Shown: in pieces, positions 11,727 through 14,732 of the stretch
Layout: each line of letters opens with the position of its first letter
Position numbering within the stretch: the first letter of the stretch is position 1
Position numbers and translations under genes: made by a program
NCBI GenBank assembly: GCA_002402125.1
Contig: NVVG01000056.1
Coordinates: 7,891 to 22,622, forward strand
Length of the DNA: 14,732 bases
From: Moraxellaceae bacterium
Lineage (GTDB): Bacteria > Pseudomonadota > Gammaproteobacteria > Pseudomonadales > Ketobacteraceae
Direction of reading: 5' to 3'
The notes under the pieces: generated by a model
Databases searched by the model: none
What the model saw: only the letters and a program-made list of their open reading frames with translations
What the model was told of the DNA's origin: nothing

Positions 11727-12608
11727 ATGGCCATCCAATCAGATTACCCCAAAGCAGAATCCACCAAGCTTCCTGCTGGCTTGGCTATTCAACCAAGGAA
11801 GTTTGACTTTGATGACCTAGAAGCGGTACCTCAATATTGGTTCTTAAATAATCCAATTCTTACTAATATAGAAAATGTCTTCTCTATTATTATCCCTGCT
11901 GGTGAGCGTTTTTTTATCCGTTCGGTACGGAGCTTTGAGGGCCAGGTGACAGATCCAGAGCAAAAGGGGTTGATAAAGGCTTTTATGTTGCAAGAGGGTT
12001 TGCATTCCCAAGCACATACTAAGTTCAATAATTCGATGAAGAACTTTGGGGTAGATGTAGATAGAGAAACGAAATATTTTGAAAAAGTATTGCGGGGGTT
12101 TGAGCGACGCCTGCCAAAGAAAACCCAGCTTGGCATGACGGCATTTTTAGAGCATCTTACCGCAGCCGGCGCCCACGGTATTTTGGATAATCCTGAATTT
12201 GATGAGATGTATGCTCCCGAGATGTTGAGCTTTTGGCGTTGGCATGCAGTTGAAGAATTGGAGCACCGGGCGGTAGCATTTGATTTGCTGAAGGTGGCCA
12301 AGATAGGTTACTTTCATCGGGTTTTTTCCGCAATTCTGGTGCTTATTCTGTTGGCGGCGCCGGTGGTTAAGATTTTCCGTCGAATAATGAAAGATGATTC
12401 TGTAACAGTAACCCGTGAAATGGTAAAGCAGGCACGAGAGACAAACCGTAAACTGATGGGGCCGCAGGTTCGTATGAGTGTCAAATATTTCAAACCAGGA
12501 TTTCATCCCTGGGATATTGAAAACCCTAAGTATTTGAAGGCGTGGTATGCAGCACAAGAGGCCACTGCGCCTGAAGCTATTGCACTTGAAACTATTGAAC
12601 AAAGGTAG
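11727..12608 (+). CDS. Predicted metal-dependent hydrolase, PF10118 family (ferritin-like)
   Basis: This 293-aa protein starts at ATG 11727, chosen because GAGGAG (11711-11716) precedes it; ATG 11709 lies upstream of that SD. The family signature is clear: IQPRKFDFDD, VPQYWFLNNP, IPAGERFF (E60), a Q89-E-x2-H93-x3-H97 motif, a helix with E142-H143, and HAVEELEHRAVAFD with E177 and H180. These E/H positions suggest a di-metal site in a four-helix bundle, and the family is annotated as predicted metal-dependent hydrolase. No experimental substrate is known to me. One likely membrane-associated helix is at about 199-214. It is divergent from hcp2 and unrelated to it in function as far as can be seen. 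Family call firm; reaction unknown. Confidence 0.88.
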   Translation: MAIQSDYPKAESTKLPAGLAIQPRKFDFDDLEAVPQYWFLNNPILTNIENVFSIIIPAGERFFIRSVRSFEGQVTDPEQKGLIKAFMLQEGLHSQAHTKFNNSMKNFGVDVDRETKYFEKVLRGFERRLPKKTQLGMTAFLEHLTAAGAHGILDNPEFDEMYAPEMLSFWRWHAVEELEHRAVAFDLLKVAKIGYFHRVFSAILVLILLAAPVVKIFRRIMKDDSVTVTREMVKQARETNRKLMGPQVRMSVKYFKPGFHPWDIENPKYLKAWYAAQEATAPEAIALETIEQR

Positions 12609-12681
12609 TTATTGGTAGCTAACAACAAGGGTAGCTTAGATTCAATAATGGAATAGAGTGTTCTTGATGTGAGACAAAGCC

Positions 12682-12700
12682 GCCTGGAATGGCGCCAGGC
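12682..12700 (+). terminator. Possible terminator hairpin after the metal-hydrolase gene
   Basis: GCCTGG (12682-12687), 7-nt loop, CCAGGC (12695-12700). It lies 73 bp after the stop; the following bases (TGCGCCTATG) are not T-rich, so any termination would be weak or Rho-assisted. Confidence 0.4.
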
Positions 12701-12703
12701 TGC

Positions 12704-12741
12704 GCCTATGTTTGCTTCTGTAGCCTATGTTTACTTTTGTA
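12704..12741. repeat. 19-bp tandem duplication
   Basis: GCCTATGTTTGCTTCTGTA is followed immediately by GCCTATGTTTACTTTTGTA; the copies differ at two positions. No function is evident. Confidence 0.8.
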
Positions 12742-12900
12742 AGTGGCTAATACATTGAAAAACGACAGAATTATAACAATGGAAAGTGAGGTGGCTTGAT
12801 ATTCAATGGGTTGCCAGACCCCCCGTGGTTATACGCTTTGTGTCCTATTGCATTAATTGCTAGACTGTCGGCTCCCTAGTTTTTGTATGGACATATCTAA

Positions 12901-13971
12901 ATGCAACGTTCTCCACAAGGTTTCCTCTTATTCTTTAGTATATTAGCGTCGACTTTATTGACCTCCAATATGGCAACTGCCGCGGATGTTGATCAACAGA
13001 CTGCTAGCAAAATCCACGCGGAGCCACTCGCAGATATTGCCATTGTCATCAAACATGAGGCTGTGGCGGCAGTGAAAAGTCTTAATGCGAGCCAGCTCGC
13101 CTCTGAGATTGCCGCCATAGTTAAAGCGGTGAACGTAGATGTTGGTGATATTGTTAAGAAAGGCGAAGTTTTACTTTCCTTAGATTGCCGACCGTATGAG
13201 ATTGCGATGTTAAGAGGCAAAGCAAATGGGGATGCCGCTGCGGCCAAGTTGTTATTGACCGAATCGCAAATGAACAGTGCCAAAAAATTAGCAAAGAAAA
13301 GCTTCTTACCGGAAGATACGCTGTTACAGCGACAGGCACAATATCAGATCTCTATTGCGGAAAAGGCGGCTGCTGAGGCGCAAATCCAACAAGCTCAGTT
13401 AGATGTGAGTCGCTGTCAAATAGTCTCACCATTTGAAGCGGTGATTGTAGAACGTTTTGCTCAGGAAGGTGAATATATCGCTCCCGGTATGCCGGTACTG
13501 AAATTGATGGATACCGAATCGATTCAAGTGATTGCGCGTATTGCGCCGAAAGATATTGCTAGTGTCAAGGGTGCAGAATCATTGAACTTTAATTATCGCG
13601 GTAAAGTAATGCCGTTGGCGTTAACCCGCTTATCGGGTTTTCAGGCAGAAAAGACCGGTACTTATACTGCGAGATTGACCTTTACGGGGCAAATGGCAGA
13701 TATAGGTAGTCAAGGTCGTTTGCAATGGGTTGATGATTATCTTTACTTGCCCGCGCGCCTATTGGTATCTCGAAGAGGTGAGTTGGGCGTATTTGTTGTA
13801 AAAGGACAGTCTGCCTCTTTTATTAAAATGCCTGAGGCATTGGAGGGACGCTCGGTGAAAACGACGTTACCCGCGGATACGCTAATTGTTACTCAAGGGC
13901 GTTCCCAGTTACAAGACGGAGATCTGGTAGAGGTTACATCTACCACTAGTCCTCATACTAAAACGCAATAA
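12901..13971 (+). CDS. RND efflux periplasmic adaptor subunit (HlyD/AcrA family)
   Basis: This 356-aa membrane-fusion protein links an inner-membrane RND pump to an outer-membrane channel. Residues 1-27 form a signal peptide (hydrophobic LLFFSILASTLLTS, cleavage near ATA-ADV); there is no lipobox cysteine. The first lipoyl half is at about 65-95 (VKAVNVDVGDIVKKGEVLLSLD). An Ala/Gln-rich alpha-hairpin spans about 100-170, and the second lipoyl half is at about 170-205 (CQIVSPFEAVIVERFAQEGE). A beta-barrel and membrane-proximal region follow. The start at 12901 has no clear SD but agrees with the signal peptide. The permease gene begins 24 bp downstream. The substrate is unknown, and no regulator gene is adjacent. 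Confidence 0.88.
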   Translation: MQRSPQGFLLFFSILASTLLTSNMATAADVDQQTASKIHAEPLADIAIVIKHEAVAAVKSLNASQLASEIAAIVKAVNVDVGDIVKKGEVLLSLDCRPYEIAMLRGKANGDAAAAKLLLTESQMNSAKKLAKKSFLPEDTLLQRQAQYQISIAEKAAAEAQIQQAQLDVSRCQIVSPFEAVIVERFAQEGEYIAPGMPVLKLMDTESIQVIARIAPKDIASVKGAESLNFNYRGKVMPLALTRLSGFQAEKTGTYTARLTFTGQMADIGSQGRLQWVDDYLYLPARLLVSRRGELGVFVVKGQSASFIKMPEALEGRSVKTTLPADTLIVTQGRSQLQDGDLVEVTSTTSPHTKTQ

Positions 13972-13995
13972 GCCAATTAATTCTGAGCGATAAAC

Positions 13996-14732
13996 ATGTC
14001 ATTTTTGGAAACAGTCCTAAAAAACCACCCTTTTGCCAATATCACCTTTGTGGTGGTTTTGATCATGGGGGCGATATCGTATATGCAAATGCCGCGGGAA
14101 AAAGATCCGGAGATAAATTTTAATTTTGTCTCCATTCTTACAGTATTGCCTGGTGCTTCTGCTGCTGATGTAGAGAAAAAAGTCACCTCTCCTTTAGAAG
14201 ATGCTCTGCGCCAAATTGCCGATGTTAAGTATGTGGGTAGCAGTAGCCGAGAGAGTATTTCGAGCATTCTGGTGCGCTTTGAGGAAATCTCCGATGCGAA
14301 GTTCGATAAGCGCGTAGTTGATCTGCGTCGAGAAATTCAAAATAAAGCGTCGGACGAGTTGCCTGCGGATGCGGAAGATCCTCGCGTGCGTGAAATAACA
14401 ACGTCCAACGGTTTTCCCACTGCGATGATTTTGGTCAGGGGTGAAGATAATGATGAGACCCTACGATATTACGCGAGAAGCATTAAAACAGATATCGAAG
14501 GCATAACAGGCGTTGATAGTGTATTTGGGGTTGGGTTAACTAATCCTGAGTTACATGTCGAGTTTGACCCTATCGAACTGGTAAATCGAGAGATGAGTGC
14601 AACGGATGTGTCTGATACCGTAAGAGGTTGGTTTAAGGATACCGTGGCGGGCATGAGTGAGGTCGGTGCCGATAATTGGTTGGTGCGAATACAGGGTACT
14701 GACAGTGACCCTAGTTACCTAGGTTTGCTGCC
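13996..14732 (+). CDS. RND-family efflux permease, N-terminal part (runs off the right edge)
   Basis: An open frame of 245 codons starts at ATG 13996 and continues past the window end. It begins MSFLETVLKNHPFANITFVV with the first membrane helix at about 13-30, followed by MPREKDPEI (32-40). That motif is typical of the transporter branch with a shortened MP(R/V)E(K/E)xPEI block. Next come LPGASAADVEKKVTSPLEDALR and the porter-domain segments SILVRFEE, DLRREIQNK and VFGVG. Family members are about 1,000 aa proton-driven antiporters that export drugs, metals or lipophilic compounds through the adaptor encoded just upstream. Only the first quarter is visible, so the proton-relay residues and substrate class cannot be judged. 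No strong SD is seen; coupling to the adaptor gene is likely. Confidence 0.92.
   Translation, partial: MSFLETVLKNHPFANITFVVVLIMGAISYMQMPREKDPEINFNFVSILTVLPGASAADVEKKVTSPLEDALRQIADVKYVGSSSRESISSILVRFEEISDAKFDKRVVDLRREIQNKASDELPADAEDPRVREITTSNGFPTAMILVRGEDNDETLRYYARSIKTDIEGITGVDSVFGVGLTNPELHVEFDPIELVNREMSATDVSDTVRGWFKDTVAGMSEVGADNWLVRIQGTDSDPSYLGLL

Larger units (their letters stand above)
12609..12900. other. Intergenic region between the metal hydrolase and the RND adaptor genes
   Basis: It contains a GC hairpin at 12682-12700 and a 19-bp tandem duplication (12704-12741), and should hold the adaptor promoter. No gene is supported. Confidence 0.5.

Noticed and set aside
11522..11806. Plus-strand open frame crossing the hcp2 leader
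   Set aside because: It runs through the conserved hcp leader and into the metal-hydrolase gene in another frame; no protein family is visible.

Overview
The window looks like chromosome of a free-living, probably marine, gammaproteobacterium. Codon use is moderately AT-rich. It carries an RdgC homologue, an E. coli-type riboflavin synthase, a TcdA/CsdL homologue and a Pseudomonas-style desT/desC/desB desaturase cluster. A Cellvibrionales/Spongiibacteraceae-like host is my guess, not something the sequence proves. No rRNA, tRNA, transposase, integrase, prophage module or CRISPR array was seen.

Layout. (1) 1-169: the start of rdgC on the minus strand, running off the left edge. (2) 468-2803: a secreted 511-aa protein of unknown family, then a PlsC-like acyltransferase. 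(3) 2837-7531: a membrane-lipid module. A FabR/DesT-type TetR repressor is divergent from a five-gene co-directional set: ferredoxin-type oxidoreductase (desC-like), acyl desaturase (desB-like), two small paralogous helical proteins, and riboflavin synthase. A clear intrinsic terminator closes the set. The divergent promoter region holds several inverted repeats, one resembling the Pseudomonas DesT box. (4) 7554-8369: tcdA, on its own.

(5) 8487-11418: the most unusual part, a minus-strand block of two hcp genes. Their proteins differ at only 3 of 160 residues. Each hcp is followed by a different small, leaderless protein of about 22-23 kDa. One is an alpha/beta hydrolase with a Ser-Asp-His set. 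The other carries paired GxxH motifs like the TIKI/TraB/EreA/ChaN superfamily. No other type VI secretion gene is present, so these look like orphan Hcp-plus-cargo cassettes. The duplicated unit includes about 160 bp of upstream DNA, with two strongly conserved blocks at matching positions.

(6) 11727-12608: a PF10118-type predicted metal-dependent hydrolase (ferritin-like), divergent from the second hcp. (7) 12901-14732: an RND efflux periplasmic adaptor and the first 245 codons of its inner-membrane permease, running off the right edge.

How they work together: genes 2186-7455 mostly concern acyl-chain handling and electron supply (acyltransferase, desaturase, reductase, flavin synthesis). 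The hcp block is probably an accessory antagonism or host-interaction island between housekeeping genes. All functions are predicted from motifs read by eye; no database search was possible.
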